A stretch of DNA of 64,000 nt from Mrakia gelida. Its lineage: Eukaryota > Basidiomycota > Tremellomycetes > Cystofilobasidiales > Mrakiaceae. This document shows positions 26,432 to 36,791 of the stretch, one piece after another. The stretch's first letter is position 1. Each line of letters starts with the position of its first letter. Position numbers and translations under genes: made by a program. The notes beneath the pieces are model-generated. The model was given only the letters and a program-made list of their open reading frames with translations. It was not told the DNA's origin and did no database searches. The DNA lies in contig BRON01000019.1 in NCBI GenBank assembly GCA_024345305.1, positions 372,001 through 436,000 of the forward strand, in the 5' to 3' direction.

Positions 26432-27453
26432 ATGGCTCCTCGCACCCGATCGGAGGGACTTCAACCCCTCCCTCTCCTCCCCACCGAGCTCGAACGAGAG
26501 ATTCTCCGGTTCTGCGATACTCCCACCCTCGCCAACGCATCTCTCGTCTCCCTCGCCTTCCTCGAGCTCGCCTCGCCCTTCCTCTACCAAGACATCACCA
26601 TCCGAGGGTTCAAGCAGCTCAGCAGACTCCTTTATACCGAGGTGAGTATTTCTTCGTTCTTGTCTCGTATCTCTCTGCTGATGGTCTCTTTCGTTGCCTC
26701 TGCCTTCGTCAGAGTGCACCCTCCCTCGCTCCCGACCTCGACTCCCTCCTCTCCCTCTCCCAAACTCGCACCTTCACCTTCAACTTCGAGCCAGACGATA
26801 TCTTCTCAAAACCGACCTTCCACGCAGCTCGGTTCCCACTCTCTACCCCTCTACAACTGTAGACTTTGACCGTCCGCTGGGACGACGTCGGCGACGACAA
26901 TCCTTTTGAGTCCACGACGACGGCGTTCCTCAACCTCTTCGACCCCCTGCAAGTCCACTGCTCCTTCGTGTCACCGGAGGACAGTCATATCTCTTGGCTA
27001 TCAATTGATGATCTCGCGTGGACCAGGATCCAGCATCTTTCGCTATGCAACGTCATTCCCACCGCCATCCTCTCCTCCTCCCTTCTCTTCAGCCTTCTCC
27101 CTCCAAAATCCCTCAAAGTCACCCTCCACCCCTTCCTTGACGACGATGACTCCGGCGTGGAAGGGTTCGCAATGGTTGTGGCCGAGCTCGTCGGAGGCGA
27201 CTGGAACGGGGGCGTCGACGAATTCGTCGAGCGAAGTGCGTTGGTGTCCTGTGATCAAGTGAAGCAGGGGGTACTAGAGACTAGGAACGAAGCTCAACGG
27301 AGAGAGTGCCTCGAGCTATTGGGGAAGTTCTGGGATGCGAACTCGATTTCCTCTGTGGATAGGGAGCGGAGGGAGGGTATGGTTCGAGTGGAAGTGACGG
27401 AACTCGAGGTTCGTCGCTCGACTTCTTTCTTCTTGCCCTTCATCCCTCGTTGA
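26432..27453 (+). pseudogene. F-box-like gene with in-frame TAG, degenerate paralogue of 62696-63672
   Basis: Starts MAPRTRSEGLQPLPLLPTEL, then EREILRFCDTPTLANASLVS, LAFLELASPFLYQDI (F-box-like), up to LLYTE at a GTGAGT donor near 26640. Exon 2 begins after TCGTCAG with SAPSLAPDLDSLLSLSQTRT and reaches LSTPLQL followed by TAG at 26860-26862. Beyond the stop the same frame stays open and coding-like (TLTVRWDDVGDDNPFES, LNLFDPLQVHCSFVSPE, DDLAWTRIQHLSLC) to about 27453. The intact paralogue reads LQIRNLSISFNVEP at the same place, so an Arg codon corresponds to this TAG. Most simply this is a nonsense mutation in a decaying copy; readthrough or a sequence error are alternatives. Confidence 0.7.
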
Positions 27454-29346
27454 CTCTCGCTCTGTATACGCTTTAAGTCCCTCTGAACAGTACATCTACC
27501 CACCATGCATCTTTCGCCGTGTGCGCTCCCGTCTTCTCGCTCGACATCCTCGCTTTCGTAAGTCACGAACGCGTCGCGTCCTTGCTCTTCGAATGTTCTC
27601 ACCAGCCTTGCTGACTCCCTTCTCTCCCCTCTTCCCCTCATCTCACAGCAACACCCCCTCTACCATTCTTCAGCAGCTCACGTGAGTTCCTCGTTTCCTT
27701 GCTTGCTCTTCTACAACAAAAGCTCACTCGTCCTCCTTCGTCTCTCCTCTCGATTCCCTCCGACCGTTTTCACCGCTCAGCTTCCCTCTCCTTCTCCGCC
27801 CCTCGCTACCAATTCCAGCCTCCAACATCCTCCTCTTATCCTCAGCCAACCATCCACACCCCTCGCTCTCTCGAACTCAGCAGCATCCTCCCTCGACGCG
27901 TCGAATCGAAACTCGACCGACCTCGTCCCTTCGACTTCCCTCCCATCAATCCCTTCTTGACAACCTTCAACCATGGAAACTCCACCAGGCACCTCGAAGG
28001 TCGTCGACCTCGGGTCGCAAGAGCGGAGGAAGAAGAAGAGGACCCTGCTGGTCGAGTCGGGAGGGAGAGCGACGCGCGTTTGGAGGACAGCGGAAGGGTC
28101 TGGGCTGGCGATCCTGGGAGAGAGATAGTAGTACGAGGTAGTATGGCATCTTGCTTCCTTCGCTGACCTGTCGGCAAGCCTGAGCGAGCGAAAGAGCTTT
28201 CAAAGGTGAGTTCGCATTATCTTTCTTTCGATCTCTAGCCCTTCGACAAGTATCTTACTGACTCGCTCTTCTCGGGCTTCGTCTGGCTACTTCTAGGTCT
28301 CCTCCATCGATTCCGGGCGCATCTCTCGCGAGTCGAGTCCCTAATTTTCGCGAAGCGCCGTCGAGCTCGACTCGACGCGCGACGGCTCGGTTCTCGTCGG
28401 CTCTCCTTTTCTCCCTCTCGTCTTCATCTCGACGCTGGTTCGGCGTCTTGCAATGTCCGTCTCTTCATGTGAGTTCGCTTTCAGTGTCTGCAGCTCACCA
28501 CCTCGCCCTTGAAACAAAGTCCTGACTGCTTAAGCTTTGATCTCCTCTCTCCCTCGCAGATTTACCTCGATCTGGCATCTGCTCTCCTGTCGTCAGCAAA
28601 ACTTGGCGGCCTCAAATCTTCCATGGCCTGGACCCACCTTGGACCTCGCCCTCAGTCTCAAATTTTCGAGGTGAGCCAATCAGATGGGGGCGCGCGCCTG
28701 AACGAAGTCGAAGATCCGGTTGGAGTTCTCCCCGTTCGTTTTGACCGTCCCTTGGCGATGGGGATCGCGAGCGTGCCAGGCGTTTTCTTCCTTTGATTTG
28801 CTCGTTGACCCTCCTCTCCTTCACGACGCTGACATCCTGTTGCCTCCTCTGCTGCTTTCTCTCCTTAGGTTGGCGCTCGAAAAGAATCGAAGAGTCAAGA
28901 CGCGTCGAAACGATTGATCGTGAGCCTTCTCCGCTCTTTTCCCTCTTCCCCCCCGCCTTTATCTCGCCCCTGCATGCCCATAGCAACCTCGCCTCGCACG
29001 GCTCGATCCTCCCTTCCAAGCCCTTTTGGCTCCTTTCGCAAAACCGTCCGATCCTGCGGAATCGCGCGACGGGGACATGAGGAGCATCAAAAGTTCCTCT
29101 CCTCATCAAATCTTGTCAGATAACCACCACTTTCTCCCTATCTTTTCTCCCAGTTCTTCCTAGTCGTGAGCTCTGTTTCTTGGCTCAGAAGATTCTACCT
29201 TTCCTGCAAGTCGTCGACAGCGAAAGAGCGACGAGCGGGAAGCTTGTGGCGGACCTCCTCGTCGTTCTTCAGCTCGCTCTTCTCTCCTCCTTTTTTTCGT
29301 CAACTGACCTCTCGCTTCTTCTCTTCTTCTCCCTCGTTCCTTCCAG
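27454..29346 (+). other. 1.9-kb region without a confident gene
   Basis: Candidate spliced exons lie just downstream of the F-box-like gene: after an acceptor at about 27490, STHHASFAVCAPVFSLDILA, then after another acceptor near 27650, NTPSTILQQLT. A 51-codon ORF at 27973-28128 starts with a good ATGG context (METPPGTSKVVDLGSQERRK) but has no recognisable domain. From about 28,250 on, CTGAC and TTCTAG/CAG motifs suggest 5'-UTR introns of the siderophore transporter. I do not assign a product. Confidence 0.35.
29115..29123 (+). promoter_or_regulatory. Candidate iron-GATA factor site
   Basis: GTCAGATAA, 230 bp upstream of the siderophore transporter ATG, matches eight of nine positions of the ATCWGATAA element bound by fungal iron-responsive GATA repressors (Urbs1, SRE, Fep1). 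A weaker ATCAGATGG lies near 28,678. The gene downstream is a classic target of such factors. A single site is weak evidence. Confidence 0.35.
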
Positions 29347-32300
29347 ATGTCTGCGTTCAACAACGGCAATGGCATCTCTCCAGACTACGAGAACGAGGAG
29401 TCCAAGCAGACTGGGATTCCCTTCGACGAGGAGAAAGGCGTTCACGGCTCCTTCGACGGGAACGAGCTCAACTACGACGATGCCTCGAGCGGCGCTTCCA
29501 TCATCAACGCTGGAACTGCAAAGGTGAGTCTCTTGAACGAGAGTGAATGGGTCGTTTTGAGGAGTCGTTCGAGGTCGAGGTCGGATCTCGAATCGAGGCT
29601 GAACCCAACCGATCGGCCGTTTCTCTTGTTTCTTCCTTCCTTCCCTCTTTCCGCATTCTTCGTAGGTCGAAGCAGCCCAAGCCGTTTGGGGTAAGAAGTC
29701 GAAGATCTTCTTGTTCATCGGGTACGTCCTCTGCTCCCTCTCCTCCTTTCTTCCTCTCGTCTTTGAGAGCGCTTCGTCCGTCGACTCGTCAACCAAGAGC
29801 AAATGTAACGTACGAGCTGACCTTCTAATCACCTTTCGTCGAATCAGGTTGGGACTCGCTACGTAAGTCTCCAATCTTCACCAAGGGGAGAAGACGGACC
29901 GCACTTCTCTCCCCTCCTCTCGACGCGTTGTATCTCGAGCATCGTTCCTGACTTGGTTTCCTTCCTTCTCCACAGCTACGTCTACTCCCTCGATGGAGTC
30001 ACCACCTGGCAGTATCTCTTCTACGCTACCAGTGCTGTCGGAGCTCACGCTCTTTCTGGAACTGTTACCACTGCTGGGTGAGTTAGAAGTCGAGAGTTCG
30101 ATCGTCGAAAAGAGTCGAAGCTGACCTTTTCGTTCTCCCTCTTCGCACATCGTCTCTTCGTCCACTAGAGCCATCATCACTGCCGTTGGAAAGCGTGAGT
30201 CTCGAATCGTGAAGTTGTCGAGAGCGAGACGAGAGCTCTGGTAGGCTGCAGGGCAACGCGTGAACGAGCAGCTGACGCTCTTTCCTCTTCCTCCCTTTTC
30301 TCGCATTCTGCAGCTTTCATGGCCAAGCTTTCGGATACCATCGGTCGCGGAGAGACTTATATTGTCGTTACCATCTGCTACATCATGTGAGTGCACCAGC
30401 GTTCGATCGTTACGAGTCGAGACTCTCGTCGAGCTGAGCTGATCTTCTTCAACGTTTTTCGTCCTCCCTCAGTGGATACTGCCTGCTCGGAGGTGCTCAG
30501 AGCATCGGAATGATCGCTGGCGGAAAGATTATGTACTCCCTCGGATATACTGGTCTCCAGCTACTCACCAGTATCGTCATCGCTGACATGACCACCCTCC
30601 GATGGAGAGGACTCGTCGTCGCGTGAGTGCCAGTCAGATTTGAGGAGCTGGGAAGTCGCGACTGACCGCCTTCGTCCTCTCGTCGCGTTCCTCTCAGTTT
30701 CGTCTCGATGCCCTACGTTCTGAACTCGTTCATCTCCGGAGAGATCACCACTGCTTTCATTCCCAACAATTGGCGAATGGGTACGTCTCTTGACCTCCTC
30801 GTTTCCATCTTCGCGTCGCCTTTGCTGACCTTCGACCTCGCTCTGCCCTCTTCCACCCTTCCTCCACTTCTCGCTCGGTATCAGGATACTTCATGTTCGC
30901 CATTCTCATCCCCGTCTGCGTCTTCCCCGTCGTCGGAACTCTCCTTTGGGCCCAACGGAAGGCGAAGCAGCTCGAGGTCCTCAAGCCCACCAAGCTCGAG
31001 TCCGCCATCAAAACGAAGCCTCTCGAGTCCCTCAAGGTCTTCTTCGCCGACATGGATGTAAGTGCTCGACTGGAATGATCTCTCGAATGAGACAACAGAG
31101 GTCTCGAGACGGGATATCCTGGAACGCGGAGCAAACCGCTGACTCGTTTCGTTTTTCTACTTCCCCTCCAAGGCCATCGGTCTGATCCTCGTCGCGGCCT
31201 CTCTTTCCCTCCTCCTTCTCCCTCTTGGACTCACCAACAGGACTGGATCGCTCGACGGATGGAAAGAGCCTGGGAACATCGTCATGATCATCCTCGGTTT
31301 CGCGCTCTTCCCCTGCTTCGTCTGGTGGGAGATCAAGTACGCGTCCGTTCCGCTCATGCCTCTTCGATTCCTCAAGAACCCGTCTATCTGCGCGTCTCTG
31401 GCTATCAGCTTCATCGACTTCGTCTCGTGAGTCCAAGTCGAGTCTCGGTTCTCTTCTCTCGAGCTGTCGCGTCGGGTTTCGACCCACTTTCGCGTGCTGA
31501 TTCTGTTCTCCCTCTCTTTCCAAATCTAGCTTCTACATAGTCTACGTGTACCAGTACTCGTTCTTCGCCATCGTCAAGACCGGAGTCTGGAGCGTCAGGG
31601 AGCAGAGTTACTTCAACAACAGTAAGTGAACTCGCCCGACCGGTCATCGCGTCACTCAAAACTCGCTAACCGTCGCTTGCTTCCTCCCTCCCTCCCTCAT
31701 CCTATCCTATTTCTCAGCCATGACTATCGCTCTCTGTGTCTTCTCCATCCCTACGGGCTACGTTATGTACAAGACGAGGAGGTACAAGGTGAGTTCGAGT
31801 TTTGTCGTACCTTTCACGTCTCGATTTTTGACTCGTTCTGACTTCTTCCTCCTTTTTGTTCAGAACATGCTCGTCTTCGGACTTCTTCTCAGGCTTCTCG
31901 GAGTTGGAGTGATGATCCGATCTCGAGGCAGCGATGGAGGAGCGTTCGAGGTGAGGCTTTTCGACGCGTTGGCCCGTCGGCTCGTTCGAGAACTTTTAGA
32001 GCTGACTGCCTCTCCTTCTCTTCTCTCTTTCCACCGACAGCTTGTGATGTGCCAACTCATGCAGGGAGCCGGGGGTGCCATCGCTGCTGTGACTACTGGT
32101 ATCGCCTCTCAGGCTGGAGGTGAGTCGAAGACAGAACGAAGGAGACGGACTTCGCGGAAAGTGTCGACTGACGACTCCCGCCCTTCCCTTTCTCCCTCAG
32201 TCACCCACGCCGACGTTGGCACGGTCACCGCCTTGGTGCTTCTCTTCGCTGAGGTTGGGTACTCCTTCGGATCTACTATCTCCGCCGCCATCTGGACCAA

Positions 32301-32859
32301 CGTGAGACCCTTTCGAGCTTCCGAGTTCTCGAATCTAGATCTGACCAGCGCGAACCTTTCATCCCCTTTTCCCTAGACTTACCGATCCGCTCTCGCGACT
32401 CACCTTCCTTTCCTTAACTCGACGGCCATCGATGCTCTCTACTCAATCCCTACCAGTGTGACAGTCCTCGCCATGGACGATCCCATCCGGTGAGCCCGGC
32501 TTTCGCTCGTCGGGCAGCGACCGACCTCGATCTAACTCCCTCTTCTCTCTCTCTCTTCCAGAATCGGGACTACCGCCGCTGTCTCCTCGGTGATGAAGAT
32601 CTTGTGCATCGTCGCTACTGGTCAGCTCCTCTCTTCTCAGTTTTGGAAACGCGGTCGGCTCGTCGAAGCTGATCTTTTCTCGTCGCGTCTCTTTCCAGTC
32701 TTCGCCATCTTCCCTCCAATTGTTGCGTGGTTCTGGATGGAGGATTACGAGCTTGGAGATGTCCAGAACGTCTACGACGGACGAGACCTGATGGGAAACA
32801 AGGTCCAGGAGGGAACTGGAGATCGAGAGGCTGAGCAGACGAGGGCTGCCAGGGTTTAG
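29347..32859 (+). CDS. Siderophore-iron transporter (SIT/ARN family, MFS)
   Basis: Imports Fe(III)-siderophore complexes by proton symport through the plasma or endosomal membrane. The N-terminus MSAFNNGNGISPDYENEESK is acidic. Then VEAAQAVWGKKSKIFLFIGL with GLATYVYSLDGVTTWQYL, the SIT TM1 signature, a 15-nt exon (29848-29862) encoding the GLAT part, AIITAVGKPFMAKLSDTIGR, MIAGGKIMYSLGYTGLQLLT, IVIADMTTLRWRGLVVAFVS, SGEITTAFIPNNWRMGYFMF, FLKNPSICASLAISFIDFVS with FYIVYVYQYSFF, MQGAGGAIAAVTTGIASQAG, and a C-terminus WFWMEDYELGDVQNVYDGRD ending in a stop at 32857-32859. Length near 600 residues fits the 14-TM SIT family. Which siderophore it carries is unknown. Confidence 0.94.
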
Positions 32860-33888
32860 ATTGGTGGGACGACGCGTTTCGGTCTGGTTTCATCGCTTCT
32901 TTTGTTTCTTCTCTCTCTCTAGGCCTATGAGTTACTCGCTTAAAAAGCGCTTGGGCTCGCATTTCGTTAGTTATGACTGATATCCTGTAAAGTAGCCGTC
33001 AAACGGCGACGCTCCCAAACCTTCAACTCCCCCTCACTCTCGCACAACCTCGTTCTCTCCCCTCCTCGCCCAGATCTCGTGAGCCCTCCCGACGATCCCA
33101 GTACCAGGCTTGCACATCTGAATCGAAGCGACCTCTTCTTTGAGCCTCGCAAGCCAGAACTCGACTTCGGACGCGTCGAGCCCGGCGTTGTCAAAGAACC
33201 ATCCCTGTCGAAGCGGATCGCAGACCTGCGAAAGAAAACAACGGGAAGGGAGTTAGATTGGTTTCGAGGTACGAGGAAACGAGGCGAGAGATAGTGAAAC
33301 TGACTCGAAGAAGGATCTGTCCCACTTCGTCGACGCGAGCGTCTGTAATAAGTGAACAAAGAGAAAGACCCGACGGAGGTGAGCTGATGGCTGGAGCTCA
33401 GACGGGGAACTGCATATGAACTCACCGAATCCTCGAGCACCCAATTGAGGATAGACGATGTTTTCGTTTACCGAAGAGAAGAGGTTCGTCGCGTCGATGG
33501 TCGAAGCGAACGAGTCGTTCGCGTCGGAGAAGCTGTTGACTCCTTCGATGTGGCTGAGAACTCGCTCTGTTGAGGAGTGTGGCATACGGAGAGAGCACCC
33601 GCAGGAAGTGAATCAGTCAGGGTCTGCGGAATCGGCGACGCGTCGGAGGTCATGGTCGAACCGAACTTGCTCGCTCAGAAGCTCAGTACTCACGACTTTT
33701 TCCGAGAAGAGCAGTAGCAGGGAAGACATCCGAAAGCTCCACACCCTCAGCCTCGGGGAGAACGGCGTCGTGCTGAGAAATCGAAGATGAGGAGAAGGTT
33801 CAATAAAAGTTGAAGGAAGCAGACAACAATCGGAAAGCCGACGAAAGCTCACGTTGATGATCTCATAGGCGATGTAAAACCCACCCGG

Positions 33889-34717
33889 TGTGGGGGTTTG
33901 GAGAGGAAGTGAGGAGTTCTTCTCGGTTTGTTCGTTCTTTCGTTTTGCTTTCTTCTCGACGCGTCTCTTCCCCTTTTCTCCTGTCTCGGTTAGAGACCCC
34001 GCTTCTATAGGTTCTGGGCCTCGCCCTTCTGTTTATATTTAGTCCTCTGCTTCCCTTCGCCGACTCTTCTCGTTCTGTAGATACCTTTGCCCGAAACCTT
34101 CCCCTCGCGACGCGCCTCACTCACGTTCCCCTTTTCTTCTCGGCCTTCCCTTCCGTCTCGACTCTCTTGCTTAGTACATACTTTTCTCGGTTCTCGCCTT
34201 CTCTGCCTCTTCCGTTTTATAGCTTATACCCCTTTTTGGCTTTGCTGTGACCGCTGATGGTCTCGCGTCGTGTCTCACCGTCCTTCCTCCCTTTCGCTAG
34301 CTACTCCCTCCAGCCTCGTTCCTCTTCTCGGTGCTTCGGACTGCGGATCATATTTAGTATAAAGAGTGGGCTAGTTTTGACCTTCTTGCTATTCATCAAC
34401 TTTCACCCCAGAATTGGTCAACTTCTCAGCTTCCCTTCTCGTCTCCCTTTCTCATCTTCCCTTCTCCAGAACCAGTCTCGCCGTCAAGTCGCCCAGTAGT
34501 AGTTCTCATTCTCCCTCGCGTAATTCTCAAGTCGCTAGTAGTAGTTCTCGTTTTCCCTTCTCCACCGACCTCCCTTCCTTCTCCCAGCCCACCCCAAAGC
34601 CTCCAAGAGCTGAAACCTCAACGAGCACTCGCCAGCGTCGTTCCTCCCACGAACCTCGATAGAGCTACCCACCACAACCCCACCTAGAGACCTTTACTTT
34701 ACCGTAGAACGCCCACA
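33889..34717. mobile_element. Solo LTR (829 bp), TG...CA with CCGG target-site duplication
   Basis: Begins TGTGGGGGTTTG and ends GCCCACA, giving a perfect 6-bp terminal inverted repeat TGTGGG/CCCACA. It is flanked on both sides by CCGG (33885-33888 and 34718-34721). Removing the element plus one CCGG restores an unbroken Lys-Pro-Gly-Gly reading in the methyltransferase. Inside are a TATAAAG at 34358-34364 and a Ser/Pro-like chance ORF but no gag, pol or transposase. TG/CA ends with a 4-bp duplication fit an LTR retrotransposon that recombined to a solo LTR; superfamily (Ty3 or Ty1 type) cannot be told. A TIR-type non-autonomous DNA transposon is a less likely reading. Confidence 0.8.
34477..34557. 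repeat. Two-unit tandem repeat inside the LTR
   Basis: Two imperfect copies of a unit of about 45 bp, each with CAAGTCGC followed by AGTAGTAGTTCTC and then TTCTC/TTTCCC. It may be part of the LTR promoter region. Confidence 0.55.
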
Positions 34718-36056
34718 CCGGCTTGAGCACTCGTCCGATCTCCTCGCAAAAATTGGTGTAGCTGAAGTCGTCACTGAGTGAAGGACCGAGGAAGGAGTGA
34801 TGAACGAGCTGGAAAGCGAAAGGGATGAAAGACGCGACGGGTGAGCCCGAACGATGATTCGGTGGACCAAGAGGGTGAAGCCTACATCGAAGAAACCATC
34901 TGGGTATGGAAGACCGCCAGAGACGTCGTAGAGCTCCGAGACGACGTTGGGAGGGAGGAATCTGACGAGAAGAAGAGAGCAGGGAAACCGATCAGTTTGA
35001 GACGCGCCTCGAGTCGAAGAGGCGAGGAAACGCACTCTTCGGTGCAAGCTTGAGAGTCAACTCTTACACCCTCGGCGAGAGGTTAGATATCTCCCATAGA
35101 TGCGAGCCAGCATGCTGGAGGGAAAGCAAACGAGGAAGGCAAACGACGAGCCGTCAGCGCCGACCCTCGTCCAAGTCGACGCGTTTCAACACGTAAAACC
35201 TCCCCTCCAGTCCACCACACCATCTCCATGAAACCGTAAATACCTCTCTTGCCACATCCGATATCCAGGAATCGAGCTCCAGGAACAGAGAGAAGACGGT
35301 TGACGTCCTTGAGGATGGGTTTTGAGACGAGGTCACCGAAGTAAGCGATCTTCCATTGGTGCCAGACCGTCTCGATGGTCGTGTGAATCTCGTCGCTCGG
35401 CCACCTGATCAGTAGCATCGTAGTGAGTGCAAGAGTCAAGATGAGCGTTATCGGAGGAAGGAAGGAAGACTGAACGAAGTACGAGTGAGGACTCGTTCGA
35501 CGAAGAGCGACCGAGGGCAGGCAAGTTGGAGGAAGACTCACCCGTAAGCTTCGTTGACGGCTTGCATGGGTCGGCCTGGATCGGAGAGAGTGGGGAAGAT
35601 GAGCTGGAGGTCAGCGAGCGGGAACGAAGAGGAGGAGGGAAGGAAGGAAACGTCGAAGCTCAACACCGACCTCGCACGATCTTGGTCCAAGTAGCTTCCA
35701 GAGAAGGCGTGAAGGTGATGGTTGAAGATTCTCCTTCAGATCTGGTATCAAAGGTGGACTCGGTTTCGTCGCTGTTGACCATTTCCGAAGTAGGGAGGGA
35801 GTGGTGGGTGGTGGAGAAGAAGAGGGAGGGAGGGAGAAGAGAGAGGCCGAGATTCTCGAGCTGACGATGCGAACTCGAGCTCACCGTTTTGCGCAACTTT
35901 TTCTCGAAACGAGACTTCCTCGATCATGGTAAAACTCTTTACGAGGCTTCACCGTGGCAAAAAGTCTGCAAAATATACCGACCGAAGCAGAGGCGCTGCG
36001 GGACAAAGACAAAGGTCAAGCTCACCTTCCTCCCTCCTCCCTCCTCACCGACCGCC

Positions 36057-36791
36057 ATGTCCTCCTCCTCTTCCCATCCCACCTCCTCTCCCTCTCAGGC
36101 CATCGGACCTCCTGCCGACAGGGTGGATAAGCTCTTCAAGACCTCCAAATCCGATATCATCCTTCGAGCCCCCCCTCCTTCGGACAGCAAAGATCGAGGC
36201 TTCGTCCTCTTCCCCTTCCGCTCCATCGTCCTTCGAGCTGCATCCCCCGTCTTCGACGACATCCTCGATATCCCTCAACCCGCCGGATCCCCTCATCCCC
36301 CTATCCTCAACATCGACGAAGACGCAGACACCGTTCGAAGGTTCCTCATCCTCGTCGACCTCACCACCTCCCGTCCTACCTCCTACACTCTCAACCTCCC
36401 TGCAACGAAGGCTCTGTTCCTGTTTGCAGTGAAGTACCAGGTTGACTGGCTGTCTCACGACATGGAGTCTGCGCTGCTGAGCCATGCTTCGAGCACGGGC
36501 TCTATAGAGTTCTGGGAGTTTGCTTACGATCACTCCTTGTGGAAGGTCCTCGCGACGATGATGGCCAAGTTCCCTCGTTCCGGAGCGATCAACCTCGGCT
36601 CCTTCCCAACTCGTCTCAGGAGGAAGATGGGAGATGATCTCTGGGATCGCATAGTGGACCATCATTCGACGACGCGAAACTGGGAAGGCCTGGGACCAAC
36701 GACCAAGATGCTCACCGACTATGGAGCGGACTGCGAGAATTGGAGGTTTCCGCCGATGAAACGAGAACTGTGGCAGGAAGGAGTCTTCTAG
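36057..36791 (+). CDS. BTB/POZ domain protein
   Basis: Single-exon protein of 244 residues starting MSSSSSHPTSSPSQAIGPPA. The BTB fold is visible: ADRVDKLFKTSKSDIILRAP, then FVLFPFRSIVLRAASPVFDD with ILDIPQP, an acidic DEDADTVRRFLILVDLTTS (beta/alpha end of the domain) and LFLFAVKYQVDWLSHDMESA. The family usually mediates protein interactions or acts as Cullin-3 adaptor; fungal single-BTB proteins of this kind are mostly uncharacterised. The start at 36057 follows TCACCGACCGCC; an upstream in-frame ATG at 35889 would add a basic extension overlapping the divergent promoter and is less likely. An intron-like segment (GTATGA, CTGAC, AAAAG; 36793-36863) begins just after the stop, so the transcript may run on. 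Confidence 0.8.
   Translation: MSSSSSHPTSSPSQAIGPPADRVDKLFKTSKSDIILRAPPPSDSKDRGFVLFPFRSIVLRAASPVFDDILDIPQPAGSPHPPILNIDEDADTVRRFLILVDLTTSRPTSYTLNLPATKALFLFAVKYQVDWLSHDMESALLSHASSTGSIEFWEFAYDHSLWKVLATMMAKFPRSGAINLGSFPTRLRRKMGDDLWDRIVDHHSTTRNWEGLGPTTKMLTDYGADCENWRFPPMKRELWQEGVF

Larger units (their letters stand above)
33034..35782 (-). pseudogene. SAM-dependent methyltransferase gene interrupted by a solo LTR
   Basis: Spliced exons from the ATG at 35782: MVNSDETESTFDTRSEGESS, AYGWPSDEIHTTIETVWHQW, ARFLDIGCGKR (motif I, SAM binding), FLPPNVVSELYDVSGGLPYP with DGFFDV, LVHHSFLGPSLSDDFSYTNF with CEEIGRVLKP, then an 829-bp insertion, then GGFYIAYEIIN, HDAVLPEAEGVELSDVFPAT, EGVNSFSDANDSFASTIDAT, VGQILLRVCDPLRQGWFFDN, SIQMCKPGTGIVGRAHEIWA and a stop at 33034-33036. 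VLKP-GGFY is the usual post-motif III loop, and the insertion sits exactly between P and G. Read directly, the frame enters the LTR and stops at a TAG (34665-34667) after about 18 codons. Unless the LTR is spliced out, the gene is inactive. Everything else looks intact, so the event may be recent. The substrate is unknown. Confidence 0.75.

Noticed and set aside
34414..34662. 82-codon Ser/Pro-rich ORF inside the LTR
   Set aside because: No gag-like or other motif; a pyrimidine-rich LTR sequence gives this by chance.
33889..34717. Reading the insertion as an ordinary long intron of the methyltransferase
   Set aside because: A precise intron would need GT...AG at the insertion borders. The right-hand splice acceptor AG is missing there, whereas TG/CA ends and a CCGG duplication fit a mobile element. 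Splicing from sites inside the element remains possible.
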